Shown piece by piece: positions 1-10,195 of a DNA stretch of 64,000 nucleotides. The translations under genes were made by a program, and so were the position numbers. Below the pieces are notes generated by a model that was given only the letters and a program-made list of their open reading frames with translations, had not been told where the DNA came from and did not search any database. The stretch is from Lunularia cruciata (Eukaryota; Streptophyta; Marchantiopsida; Lunulariales; Lunulariaceae): NCBI GenBank assembly GCA_948567375.1, contig OX419762.1:41583034-41647033 (forward strand), written 5' to 3'. How positions within the stretch are numbered: the first letter of the stretch is position 1; the number at the start of each line of letters is the position of its first letter.

Positions 1-514
1 CTTTTTGATATTACTTGATTCAATAATTTCTTGAATATTTAGTTATTCCTCCTTTTACTTTATGGATAACTTTATCATTTATATCTACAAGGGTGCTACT
101 GATTTTGTCAATGTAGAATACCATGTCCTACGAAAAGTCATTTAGGTGGAGGGTCATGATTCTATCCACCAAGTGTCTAATAGTCTTTAGTTATCAGCCA
201 TGAGTTAGAAAAGATTTGCTCTTTTCTGGTTGTATCCTCTTTGAGGAATCAATACAATTTGCTTGTGTTTGAAGTTTCTTCGTTCTATATACATTATCTC
301 ATGCTTGTTCTTTCTGCATCCGACTACCAATTACCTATCTTTTCCAGAATATTAATCATTTCTATTTATAGATTAGAAGAAGGTGCTTCAATCTCTTGGC
401 CAAATTAAGATTTAATGTTTTGAATAATTGAACTTAAACCAAGTTTCTACTCGATATAAAATCATATTCTTTTAGTGAAGAAAGCACTATCTTCACTTCC
501 GTCTACATTGCTTA
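1..514. other. AT-rich stretch without a recognisable gene
   Basis: No open frame with a recognisable domain was found here. On the minus strand it lies directly downstream of the copia-type gag scrap at 515-745, so it may hold the decayed rest of that element, but no CCHC knuckle or protease motif could be read. Confidence 0.4.
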
Positions 515-745
515 TAGCTTCTCTCTTGATTTCTCTTCAAATAATAAGTTACACAACAGTTCAAACACGGATACTTTCTCCCTCGTTGAAAGTCTAGCCA
601 CATAATTGTGAAATGAAGAAGGTATGTTTTCCATCGTCAATAAAATTAGATCCTCATCCTCCACCTTCACTAGCATCTATGATAGTTGCTATTCCAAACC
701 TCTGTTGGTAGTCAAGTGCTTGCTCACTCTTTCTCCTCCATCTAA
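515..745 (-). pseudogene. Ty1/copia-type gag (UBN2-like) fragment
   Basis: The minus strand reads a stretch of about 55 residues without a stop that has the C-terminal pattern of copia-type Gag: an acidic KVEDEDLILLTMENIPSSF segment (the family's 'DED..LL.SLP.S' motif), then YVARLSTREKVSVFELL, then LLFEEKSREKL. In the family this is the UBN2/DUF4219 region of the nucleocapsid polyprotein that packages element RNA. Upstream (to about 745) a weak continuation with stops can be read (SKHLTTNRGLE). No knuckle, protease, integrase or LTR was found around it, so it is an isolated, decayed piece. The assignment rests on motif pattern only. Confidence 0.5.
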
Positions 746-1882
746 AAAGAAAATTTAGTTGCTACCAATTCAAGAGGATTCCTTGATGGTCTAAATATTC
801 TATCATTTTCTCATAAAACATATATGTGTTTCATATACAATTTTCATAGTTTTTAAATGAAGAAATTTTGGAATCTTTCACAATCATCTCAGTAATTTCC
901 AGAACTTCTCCAAATGTTTATCGAAGTCATTGGAAGCTCATTTCTCATCTCCTTTGATGGTATCTCAATTTAAAAATTCATGCCTTCTCAATCATGTTTT
1001 CTTTTCCGAACTTGGCTTACGCTAGTTCTTGTTATCTTGCTTGTTCAAGTCACTTTACCTTATTTGCACTCAAATATCAAATCCACAGAAGAGGGATTCA
1101 ATACCATTCTCTCGTAGATTTGCCAATGCCCTTTGCTCTGATGACAGATCTGTCTACTCCATAGGGCATATATAACTTAGCCATTTCGCAATGCACACTC
1201 TAATATGCAACTGGATTTTCAGTTTATTCCATTCACTAACATTGCTTTTTATTTGGGTGGACTGGATAGAATGTTCCATACCTAGTCTCAACACGCATCG
1301 ATACTAAAGTTATAACTCAGGCTTCCGTAATTCAACATTAGTACACAGATAAAAATCGGAAACTAGATTGAATATTTCCTAAACAATAGAGTTCAATGGG
1401 TAAAATCTATCCAAAAAAATTACTTTACACATTTCTTAAAAGAATATTTTCAAATATCTTTGCTCGAACAGATCTGCTAGAGCGTGCGTGCACATGGGAA
1501 CACGGGAAAACTTAGGATTCCTTGGGAAATATCAAAAGAACGGCTTCAGGAGCTCTTCCTCCAAATCCATGATTAACATGGCCCTATGTGATCGTCCAGT
1601 CCATGTTACAAGAGAGGGTTTCAGATTTAAAGTGGATTGATATTTATGGACATTCAGTGACATCTATAATATATTATGTGGATATCCATAAAGAAAGAAT
1701 GGACCAACAATCGAATGATTAGGAAAATTTGAGGGTTTATAAAATTTTGAATGAATGTACACTTTAAATATTCAGATTTACATTAGAGGACTTATCGGGT
1801 AATTTGATAACCCCTATAAACCCATGGCTTACGTTGTAGATTATCATCAGATTCTTTTATTTCCCTTGTATAATTTCATCCG
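746..1882. other. no gene recognised
   Basis: Over 1 kb of non-coding-looking sequence with short frames only and no tRNA, LTR or repeat-tail match. It ends at the 16-bp target duplication (1883-1898) of the next repeat. Confidence 0.4.
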
Positions 1883-1898
1883 TGTAAACTCATTAGTG

Positions 1899-2056
1899 AA
1901 GAAAAAAGGCGACCGCGTAGGAAAAATGAAGGATGGGAAGACCCCATCAAGCCGTACAAGGGAGAGACAAAAAAGGTAACATGGGGCTAAGCCCCAATAG
2001 AGTCTGTATGAGAAATCTGCCCTACCGCACCTAAGATATCCGAGCTATGCAAGCTA
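1899..2056 (-). repeat. 3'-tail copy of the non-LTR element (copy 1), bounded by 16-bp direct repeats
   Basis: A 158-bp near-complete copy of the dispersed tail. Its flanks are an exact 16-bp direct repeat, TGTAAACTCATTAGTG, at 1883-1898 and 2057-2072, read as a target-site duplication. On the minus strand it runs from CATAGCTTGCATAGCTC through the GGGGCTTAGCCCC hairpin and the GATGGGGTCTTCCCATC hairpin to CGCGGTCGCC followed by T6CTT. It matches the 3' flank of the non-LTR element at 10028-10195. No protein is encoded. Confidence 0.85.
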
Positions 2057-2072
2057 TGTAAACTCATTAGTG

Positions 2073-4219
2073 GGTTTCAACTATAAGTTTACAAATATCC
2101 ATAATATATTAAAATTTGAATTTACAAGAATTCTGAACACATTTTATGCGTGAGGACCGAAAGCAGTAGAGGCCCCAGCCTCTACGGCTGTCGAGATCCA
2201 TAGCATTTTATGGTTACGGGCTCATTATCCATTAAAAGTCAAATCTCGAGGTGTGTCCACCATCCTTACATCTAAAACATTAACCCTATTAGAGAATTCA
2301 GAAATAATTTTACGGAGTTTCATATATTTCTAAACTGCATTTATGAAGTGTGTGAAAAATCTGTAAAGGGCAGCTCGAAAAGCCCGTTCAAGTAGATTAG
2401 GGAAATCCACCCAAGTTGTCTATTTTTTACAAATTTTAAATTTCATAAATGGTGAGTCATAGGAAAGAAGGGATATGGAGTTTGCACCCTATTTCCATAA
2501 AACATTAATTCTAATTTAAAGTTTATTTGAATTTTATTTGAATATTTTAAGAAAAAATCCAAAGAAAATCTCAAGAAGGTGCTAGAAGGCGTCGAGAGGT
2601 GCCACAAGGTACTTGAGAGCACCCGGCCATTTATTGCAATGAGGTACACGTCGGTTGGTAATTATTGGTGTTGGTTGGCATTGATTTTTTAAATATATTC
2701 TTGCAAGTCTTGCTGTAGTCCAATTTGTCATCCATATCACCTATTTGGTGACATGGATGACAAACTAACATTTGTTTCATTATAGTACATCTAAACATCC
2801 ATTAGTGAGAATTTGATTTTAAAAAATGAATATAAATTACACTAATTTCTTGTAAGGAAATTACGGTGGATCCAATTATTAGCTCATCGTCGAGTTACAA
2901 AGTTAACTAAAGCATATTATGAAAATTTTAATTTATCTAGGAGGCATCTGCCAAAACTACTTTTGGAACCCTTATTGTATTTCTCTGCATGGTCTTCAAA
3001 TGGAGTTATTTTATTTTAAAATTATTTTATCAGTAGAATTTTTAGATAAATTTTTTTTATTAAATTTTTTATTAAATTTAGTTATACAGTTTCGAATAAT
3101 TCTCTTATCATACAAAATTTCACACGAAATTTTCTCTCATTAAATTCTACCTTTGACAAAGTGCCCGTAGCTAGTATAAACTTACAGGTCACATCATGAC
3201 TTTTAAAATTTTATATGATAACGGGACGTCTCCCCGTAAAAATCACGCATCCCCATCAAATCCTATAAAACCTTGATGGATTTCTCGTATAAAAATTTTA
3301 AATTCACGCACCCATACAACGTTGACGGATGATTGGCATTATGGAATGAAGTTGATTCTAACACTATTTCAAGGTCAAGGTTAAGGTCCCATACTGCAAA
3401 GCAACGATAGGGTTTACGAGGTGTGTTTGAGGATGTCAACTATGGTGTTTACTCTTTCTTAATCTGTCAGGGGTTTTGTGTTGATTATTATTGTGAGGGT
3501 TCGAAATCAAGTTCATAATTTCGTTCATCTAAGCTCGTGTTGTCCACACATTATCTCTCTGTAAATAAATTTTATAGCTTCATTTAATTCCGTAATAAAG
3601 AAAAAATATGAATTATTTTGTATATTTTTAAATAATACAATTGGCATTCAACATGTTAATTGTTCTATTTATTTTAATAATAATTTTCACCATTTTTAAG
3701 GAAATTTATTACTAAAAATATAGAAGATGACCCACTACCATCTATACACAATGGGAGCCTATAAAGTTGTCAGACGATAAAGCGCGGACCATCCGCGTAG
3801 AATTGGATAAATGAGATTATAAAATTAATTTCAGACGTTTTAGAGAATAATTCACTCAACAACAAGATAATTAAGGGTAAATGAGATAACAAGAGACAGC
3901 AAATACACCTGTAGTTTAGGGATCACCCGTAAATCATTTCCCGAATAACCACGAAGTCGAAGGTGAAAAGCGACCGCGAATTCCGGAAGTATATAATTGA
4001 AGCCCCTAAATGCTTTCGAACAACTTCCGGAATCGCAGTTCTCCCGATGACTGGGCTTGGACCTTCTAAACTTTCCTCGTTACGTTGGATCCTGCCACTT
4101 CCTGGACTCAAGTGCCCAAATTCATCCACACATGTCGGCTCTCAAGCAAGAAATTCAACAGATTCGGCGGATGTTGCTATGGGATGAATGGTCATAATAA
4201 TTCCAATGCAGCTCACCCA
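2073..4219. other. no gene recognised
   Basis: Non-coding-looking DNA. A small perfect hairpin (GTAGAGGC-CCCA-GCCTCTAC, 2167-2186) is present. Both strands are open across about 3923-4187 with raised GC, but neither translation resembles a known domain. A GCGACCGCG string at about 3970 resembles the repeat-tail end but is too short to call. Confidence 0.4.
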
Positions 4220-4230
4220 ATAATATCAAT

Positions 4231-4312
4231 TAAATTGATATTGTCTCTCCCTTGTACGGCTTGATGGGGTCTTCCCATCCTTCATTTTTCCTACGCGGTC
4301 GCCTTTTTCTCC
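4231..4312 (+). repeat. 5'-truncated 3'-tail copy (copy 2), 11-bp direct repeats
   Basis: Only the last ~70 bp of the tail is present: CTCCCTTGTACGGCTTGATG, the GGGTCTTCCC hairpin, then CCTACGCGGTCGCC and TTTTTCTCC. Direct repeats ATAATATCAAT flank it at 4220-4230 and 4313-4323. The 12 bp at the truncated end (4231-4242) form a near-palindrome with the duplication, as if the target DNA had folded back during second-strand joining. Truncation at the RNA 5' side is what incomplete reverse transcription gives. Confidence 0.8.
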
Positions 4313-4323
4313 ATAATATCAAT

Positions 4324-5094
4324 GGCCTTTAGAATGTCGCTCGAGATCCAAATTCCTATTGAGAAAACTGCGCTTCATCCTTTTAAAGTCTATGCTCAGT
4401 TTTATTTCCTCGGAACTTTTCTCGTTACTTGACTCACCTCGGGTCAGGTTTCAAGAATTTATACGTAATGTACATAAGATTCCTGCAATGAAAAGTTCCG
4501 TACAGTCGCAACGACTTTACGTACTGAATACTTATGGTTGGTTTCAAACTGACTAACATGTTTTCTACTGAGATATTTCTCTTACCAGTTGCAAGTGTCT
4601 GGTCAAGATTTGCAGGGCTAATGATCTTCTCTAGCTTTCATTCTCAATCACTTAATTTAGCTTGATGCAAGTTTATCTCAGTTGCAGTCACATCATTAAA
4701 AGCCTCTCCAGCTGATAAGACCATGATCTTCAAGGATCATGTGTCAAAATCTGAAATAAAGATCAAATTAATTAGACTATAGAATCTGCACAGTATAGCC
4801 AATGGAATTCTATGAACCAACCGCCTCTGCAGATGAGAGAGCGTCCTCGATTGTATCTTTCAGCAGGAATTTTGTTTCTCTCGAGTTCTGTCACTTGGTC
4901 CTCTCTCCATCCACGGACTGTGGGTGGAGTCAGTATTAATGTTGACGTTTACTGATTTTGGGATGACGACTCTGTGTTCATGAAAACTGTGGTTCATGAC
5001 AGTGTTCGCTGATATACGTGAAGCGATCTACACGCAAATGCTAGGTTAGGCCATTAGTTTACGAATCACAGAAATAAATGAGAAACATCATCAT
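4324..5094. other. no gene recognised
   Basis: No domain, LTR or RNA gene seen. The right part may contain further upstream remains of the long non-LTR copy that is clear from about 5095 on, but similarity fades here. Confidence 0.35.
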
Positions 5095-5868
5095 GCCGCA
5101 ACCTGACTTTTGACAAACAAAGGTACTCAAGAGAAAACGATGACCTTGAAAGATTACTGAAATTCAGAAAGATTCTGGTCAATCGTCAAATATTACCTGT
5201 CAATTAATCACGAGCCACTTTCTCTATAGTGACGAGATTTCATCTAAATTTGATCTACCCATTTATATATTCATTATCCACTTGTGAAGCTTGTTTTACA
5301 CTACATGTAACAACCGAGATTTTACGTTAGATATAACATCGGTCCATATAATAAGGTATCATTTTGGAAAATAGAGGATAGTTAGTTACCCCAAGAGGAA
5401 GCAGAGATCTAGTGTTTCTCATGGCACAAAGAAACTGGGATAATTTGCTTGGAAGGACAATTAATACGTTTTGTGTATGACACAGATCAAGGTACACTTG
5501 TATTTAGTCTGAAATGATCAAGTGACTGTACCAGATATTGGAACAGTGGACCTTCCACATCATTTAGTGTTAAAGAGAGTGATCACTCATCCTCTTGGAT
5601 GAGAGTGAATAGAGTAATAACATACAAGGTTTCCAAGTATATGGGTATGCAACAAAATCACCTTTTTGTTCTTTGGAGTTATATATATTATGCAGAGGGA
5701 TGTGCGCAGGGTTTGACACATTTGTCAAGGAATGTGCAAAAGTATACCATTCTAGACATCAGGGTATATTTTACTCTCATTTTTTACAATAGTTTTAGCC
5801 CGCACAGTTTCATTATTCTACAAAAAGTACGGACTAGTGCATTCCATAAGAGAGCAATCACACAGTAA
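5095..5868 (+). pseudogene. C-terminal (finger + endonuclease-like) remnant of the non-LTR retrotransposon, copy B
   Basis: DNA-level similarity to the minus-strand element at 10196-10960 is clear in blocks: around 5225-5300 (CCACTTGTGA, TACACTACATGTAACAAC), at 5375-5470 (TTTTGGAAAATAGAGGATAG; GTGTTTCTCATGGCACAA), at 5480-5540 (CTTGTATTTAGTCTGAAATG, ATCAAGTGACTG), then GGTATGCAACAAAATCACCT at 5644-5663 and the segment equivalent to FDTFVRECTKAYHQRHQG near 5713-5765. The frame is broken many times. In the family this part would hold the Cys/His finger and the restriction-like endonuclease. The left border is approximate. The copy continues without a break into its tail (5869-6095), which ties the coding end to the dispersed repeats. 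Confidence 0.75.
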
Positions 5869-6095
5869 AATATATTTGTTTTGAAGCTCCAATCGTTTAT
5901 CTATCATACAACTTGCATAGCTCAAATATCTTAGATGTTGTATAGCAGATTCCTCTTACCACTAATATTAGAACTTAGCACTATTTTACCCCAATGTCTG
6001 TTTTACCCCAATGTCATTTCCTTTTCCAGCTTGAGGGGTCTTCCCGTCCTTCTCGTTATAACTCGTTATAACGCGCGGTCCCCTTCTACACATCG
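5869..6095 (+). repeat. 3' tail of non-LTR copy B (copy 3)
   Basis: Tail sequence in plus orientation. GCTCCA and ACTTGCATAGCTC (5911 on) match the sequence just after the stop codon of the copy at 10196. They are followed by a decayed TTAGCAC hairpin site, the GAGGGGTCTTCCCGTCC hairpin and a GCGCGGTCCCC end. Two small tandem duplications are specific to this copy: TTTTACCCCAATGTC near 5994-6015, and a doubled CTCGTTATAA at 6053-6072. It belongs to the CTTGTTAT subtype of the tail. Confidence 0.8.
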
Positions 6096-6480
6096 TGAAC
6101 GGAATTGACAGCCCTGAAACTTATATATAGTCCTATTATTTATTACTAGTCTTCTTTGTTCAAAGAAAATTATTAACAAGTGAGAATGAACCTACTCGAG
6201 GCTCAGCCCTCTCCTTTCCGCAATTTTAACCACATTATATGTCGTTTTTAAGGGGAACAATTTTTGGAATCAGAGATCGTATTACCACAAGTTTGATATG
6301 TTTTCGTATGTTTATTCTTGTGATTAAGCATGTTGATTACAGTGACCAAGAATATGGAGTGTTTACAAGCCTAATCTTCATCGAAAAGATGGAGCAGGCC
6401 AGAATGAAAATCTTTCTCGGGTGAGTGTAGTGCTGTCATTTCTTCATATGTTTTGAAACAACAATGCAAGGCAACCTTTG
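6096..6480. other. no gene recognised
   Basis: Short frames only. An open stretch at 6239-6424 has no recognisable domain. Confidence 0.4.
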
Positions 6481-6502
6481 CCTAAAAAGCTATCTACTGA
6501 GT

Positions 6503-6661
6503 CGGCTATCGGCTTGATGGGGCTTGTCATATAGACTCTATTGGTGCTTAGCCATATTTTACCTCTTTTTTCTCTCCCTTGTACGGCCTTGATGGGGTTT
6601 TTCCACCCTTCGTTTTTCCTACGCGGTCGCCTTTTCTCTCTTTCACACGGGGTCGCTTTTT
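6503..6661 (+). repeat. 3'-tail copy (copy 4), 22-bp direct repeats, rearranged ends
   Basis: A tail copy flanked by 22-bp direct repeats with one mismatch (6481-6502 and 6662-6683, beginning CCTAAAAAGCTATCTAC). It runs through a decayed TTGGTGCTTAGCCATA hairpin, CTCCCTTGTACGGCC and CCTACGCGGTCGCC. Its first bases (CGGCTATCGGCTTGATGGGG) repeat the downstream hairpin segment out of order, and the 3' end carries a second, imperfect GGGGTCGC plus T-run. Both look like template jumps during reverse transcription. Confidence 0.8.
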
Positions 6662-6683
6662 CCTAAAAAGCTATCTACAGAGT

Positions 6684-7180
6684 GTAGAGTTTGCCTAGGT
6701 GAAACTTTGCGTAGAACCTTGACTTTTGCTGGTGCATGATTACTCAAAAAGCTTCCCCTATTTCGGAAAGTACATCAGATTTAGAACATTCCATGATATT
6801 CAAGGACCCGTTAAAGTTCAGTTGCAAGATCACAATTCGGGTAAACAAATTGAGACCCACTTTTGGACTTTCGAACCCAACGAAGATTAAAAAAGGAAAA
6901 AAGCACTTGTGCACAGTGCGCGCTGCTAAACCTAGCATGCTATTTTGTCGATACAACAGTGTTTGTTCAGACTTTATAGACACCTATAAATAAATAGACT
7001 TCTAGGAAAAAGACTGATATTGGTGGATCACATCAATGTCAGGCTGGCTTTGTTCTACATATCAGACAATACATACGAATCAGCTTTAATCTAGTAAGCC
7101 TAGTCACGATCCAGTAACTATTAGTTTGTCTTTTTAGCCTTAATCTATAATAACCCAAAACCCCGAATATTCTGTAAAGT
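6684..7180. other. no gene recognised
   Basis: An open stretch on both strands (6736-6993) has no recognisable domain. Confidence 0.4.
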
Positions 7181-7189
7181 ACTTCTATT

Positions 7190-7240
7190 ACTTGATAGGG
7201 TCTTCCCATCCTTCTTGTTATCCTACACGGTCGCCGCTTT
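7190..7240 (+). repeat. short 5'-truncated 3'-tail copy (copy 5)
   Basis: About 50 bp: CTTGATAGGGTCTTCCCATC, CTTCTTGTTATCC, then ACACGGTCGCCGCTTTC. The 7-bp string ACTTCTA lies at both sides (7181-7187 and 7242-7248) and may be a short target duplication. Confidence 0.7.
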
Positions 7241-8195
7241 CACTTCTAACACTATAACGAGAAGTCACTGTAAAATATCATCGATGGGTTTACATTTCCA
7301 CCCACTTTCAAGTCATTGTGGTGCCAAAGAACTTGAGAGCCTATGGAAATAAGAGCCTTTTGAGAGCGTTCTTCACTTTGCATTTAACGGTGGCAGTGAG
7401 CAGATCGATATGTTTCATGTGCCAGTCTCTGTCGGCACATGTATCGACCATTCACCAATCTCCTGTACCCATCTCACCCACCTATCTCACCTATTTGCCA
7501 ACTACAAATTCCAATCCTTCAATCGTATAGGTTAGCGAAGGCTTTATGCACTCTTCATGCGCAGAGAAAAGTGTGCAAGAATACCAGTTATCTAGGGTGT
7601 TTCACAAAGACAAATTGCGTTCAGATTTGGAACTGTGGACATCCATCCATATCTTTTCGTAACGGAATACTGTTTATTTATGAACGCTTAGGTTATGTTT
7701 GGTTAACTGACCTATGAACTACAACACATTTATAGTAACGCACTAGTTGTTTAAAAGGTTCATGAAGAGAAGCATTCGATCTAGCATTGCTCTGTGATGT
7801 CCGTTGGTTAAATCTTAACCATGTATATTAGAACAAAATCAACTTCTCAAGGTATCCGAACGAGATGCAAATTTGCAGAGTGTGTTGTATTACGCCTTTT
7901 ATCATCTAGTTACAATGATCATATTTGTCAACCGTGATATCAAACTAATTAAGAATTCAAGACATGTTGAGACATAGAGAACAACAGAGATTGACTTAAC
8001 AGCACCTCAACAGTAGCATGTCGATTTCACGTAGTGATTCTTATTGCCACCTAACATTTTGTTTCACCACCCATGATGTGGTGACCGCAGGGTAGGCGTG
8101 TGAGTGCCATCCTATCTTTACCATGTCATGTATATGTTCGGCAATGGCAAAGGTCGAACAAGTTCCTAATGCTACTCTGATTTGACCCCCTATGT
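7241..8195. other. no gene recognised
   Basis: Overlapping short open frames at 7318-7717 show no recognisable domain. No RNA gene or repeat was seen. Confidence 0.4.
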
Positions 8196-8262
8196 CCTGT
8201 AGCTGTACGGCTTGATGGCGGTCTTCCAATCCTTCTGGTTACCTTACGCGCGTCATCGTTCC
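8196..8262 (+). repeat. short 5'-truncated 3'-tail copy (copy 6)
   Basis: Reads TGTACGGCTTGATGGCGG, TCTTCCAATCCTTC, then ACGCGCGTCATCG: a diverged tail end. No clear flanking direct repeat. Confidence 0.65.
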
Positions 8263-8384
8263 CTTTGATCGTCCGATAAACTTAACAGTATCGCTACGCG
8301 GCAGTTGAGTGTCTCAGTGGCGACGGATATACAGTCATATACTACTTAAAAGTCGAAATGTTCTTGGATGTGAATTGAGTTAAG

Positions 8385-8442
8385 GGAGAGAAGGACGACC
8401 ACGTAAAAACATTGAAGGATGGGAAGCCCCAAAAAGGTAAAA
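8385..8442 (-). repeat. internally deleted 3'-tail copy (copy 7), 16-bp direct repeats
   Basis: A 58-bp copy in minus orientation. The CTCC-to-GGTCGTCC 3' end and GGATGGGAAGCCCC are present and the part between hairpin and GGTAAAA is missing. Flanks TGTGAATTGAGTTAAG (8369-8384) and TGTGGATTGAGTTAAG (8443-8458) differ at one base and are read as the target duplication. Confidence 0.75.
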
Positions 8443-8458
8443 TGTGGATTGAGTTAAG

Positions 8459-9754
8459 TAGTTATCGAGAAATGTAATTTACGAAGCCTTTGAACTGGGT
8501 GGCATCCAGGGAGCTCATCCGGGGAAGCGAGCGCCTTCGAAGTTAGGCGAACTCGTTAAATGTTTGGAAATATTTTAGGAGCGCCTCGAACTCCGGGCCG
8601 AGCTCCCCGGATGCTTAGGGAGCTTGGGCTAGCTTCGAGGAGTTAGTTGAATGGTTAGAAAACTTGGGTTCGTTGAATGTTTAGACAATTTCTACTTATG
8701 GAACTCCCTCCACTTGATAGGCTGAATAAAAAGCGTTGTTCAGCTGCATTAACGTGTTCAGCCATCATAGACAGTCAATTAAATGTGGAGAAACGAAAAT
8801 CCTTTTTTCGTCAGACTTGATAAATCCCACTCAACCTTTAATAGCTCCTCTATGAAGTTCTTTCGAGAGTTGAGAATCGATATCGTATCAGAAGGAGCCA
8901 GAAAACTGATGGAAATTTCTCTAAGGTTAGTACATGATCCAAAAGACACTGGATGCTGGAGCTCGGTACTGTGGTGTGGACGAATGGAGTGAGTGCTTCG
9001 AGGGACATATCCGATTACCTTAGGACGCATGTCCGGATGTCTATGCTGCGGCAGTACAGTCTATCACGTTGTGGTCCTCCATCGAATTCCCTTCTCTGCT
9101 GGATATGCTTAAATATTAAGACAATTCTACGTGAGTTCACAGACGACTCGCGAAGACGACAGTACATGTATCCCAATGCTGGAGTTCCAATTCTGTGTAT
9201 CACAGATTAATGTAACACAGATCCAAAATCAAAGATCGAAGTTCTCTCGAGTCAAGTTAGAAATCTAATCCTGGAGCATTGATAGAACGGTCCACCTCTC
9301 AGTGAAATCCTAAGCAATCGCGCCTCGCAGGGTCTCGTTAAACCTTATCGTGCGTTCATTATACGTGCTAAGCGATCAGGAGGTTTAGCTTGGGTATCCC
9401 TTGTCACTCCTGCCACTCTTTCTGTCCCGTTTCTCTCCCGTGCCATCCGGTATCGCGAGGGATTTGCGATGAAATGAAGGCATTTGTTGATCCTCAAAAC
9501 TGCGATCATTTACAGTGGCTTTATTCCTCTATTTTATACAGTGAACGTTATAAGAACACAATTTACCTGTATGGGAATTTAGTGCAAACGCGGACTGCTC
9601 AAGTCCACGTTAAGCGTTGGGGTTACCATTAAGACCTCTGGCCTACTTAGAGCACCGTTATCGAACTGCCAGAGTGCCAAACTCGAGTTACTGTTAAGTC
9701 CATCTCTGGAACCAAGCTGGCGCAAAGACACTAGTGCGTCACGTCCATCTGAAT
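8459..9754. other. no gene recognised; local GC-rich inverted repeat
   Basis: No domain was recognised in the open stretches at 8779-9210 or 9390-9632. From about 8500 to 8640 the base composition turns GC-rich. CATCCGGGG and CCCCGGATG form an inverted repeat about 95 bp apart, with GAGCTC motifs beside both arms. Three short related strings (TCGTTAAATGTTT, AGTTGAATGGTTAG, TCGTTGAATGTTTAG) follow. Confidence 0.4.
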
Positions 9755-9862
9755 TGGATAGATGTTCTATGATACTACTGGGGTTTCGCCCCATTTTACC
9801 TGTTATGTTTTCTCTTTGTATGATTGGTTGACGGGTCTCCCTATCCTTCTTATTATATCCGC
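9755..9862 (+). repeat. 3'-tail copy (copy 8)
   Basis: Contains the well-kept hairpin TGGGGTTTCGCCCCA, ATTTTACCTG, a TTGTATGATTGG segment, GGGTCTCCCTATCC and CTTCTTATTATATCCGC. The loop differs from most copies while the stem is kept. No flanking duplication was found. Confidence 0.7.
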
Positions 9863-10027
9863 TGTGAGATGGCAAACAATATATACCTTAAAAACAATTT
9901 TAAAATGCAGGCACACCAAAAACTGCAGATAAAAAGGAAGAGTCCAAGACTCTATGAGCAAATAGACAAAGAGAAACAAAGGCACATGCCCAAAGCCGGT
10001 CATCACGAAACAAGACTACATGTGAAA

Positions 10028-10195
10028 GCAAGAAGGATGTGAAGACCCCATCAAGCCATACAAGGAAAATACAACAGGGGTAAAATGAGGCTAAGCTACA
10101 ATAGTATTGGTGTGAAGGATATGCCCTACAACACCTAAAATATCTAAGCTATGCAAGTCATATGATCTAAACTGGAGCACCAGAACAAGCATCAC
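10028..10195 (-). repeat. 3' tail of non-LTR copy A (copy 9)
   Basis: This is the sequence directly downstream, on the minus strand, of the stop codon of the endonuclease-like frame (10196-10198). From about 10165 it reads CATATGACTTGCATAGC, TTAGATATTTTAGGTGTTGT, a decayed AGCTTAGCC hairpin, TATGGCTTGATGGGGTC and TTCACATCCTTCTTG. It is the reference that identifies all the short repeats in the window as 3' ends of this element. The terminal CGCGGTCGCC is missing or replaced after about 10030. Confidence 0.8.

Noticed and set aside
1899-2056. Tail repeats as MITEs, because of their inverted-repeat hairpins
   Set aside because: The hairpins are internal, there are no terminal inverted repeats, the direct repeats are 11-22 bp, and copies are truncated from one end; all fit retroposition.
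2040-2056. tRNA-derived SINE head: TAGCTCAG-like box A in the tail start
   Set aside because: Only the first eight bases resemble box A and no box B could be found; the same sequence follows the non-LTR stop codon, so a 3' untranslated origin is simpler.
3923-4187. Overlapping open frames on both strands as a gene
   Set aside because: No domain, and both strands open together is common in a GC-richer patch; no supporting exon or repeat evidence.
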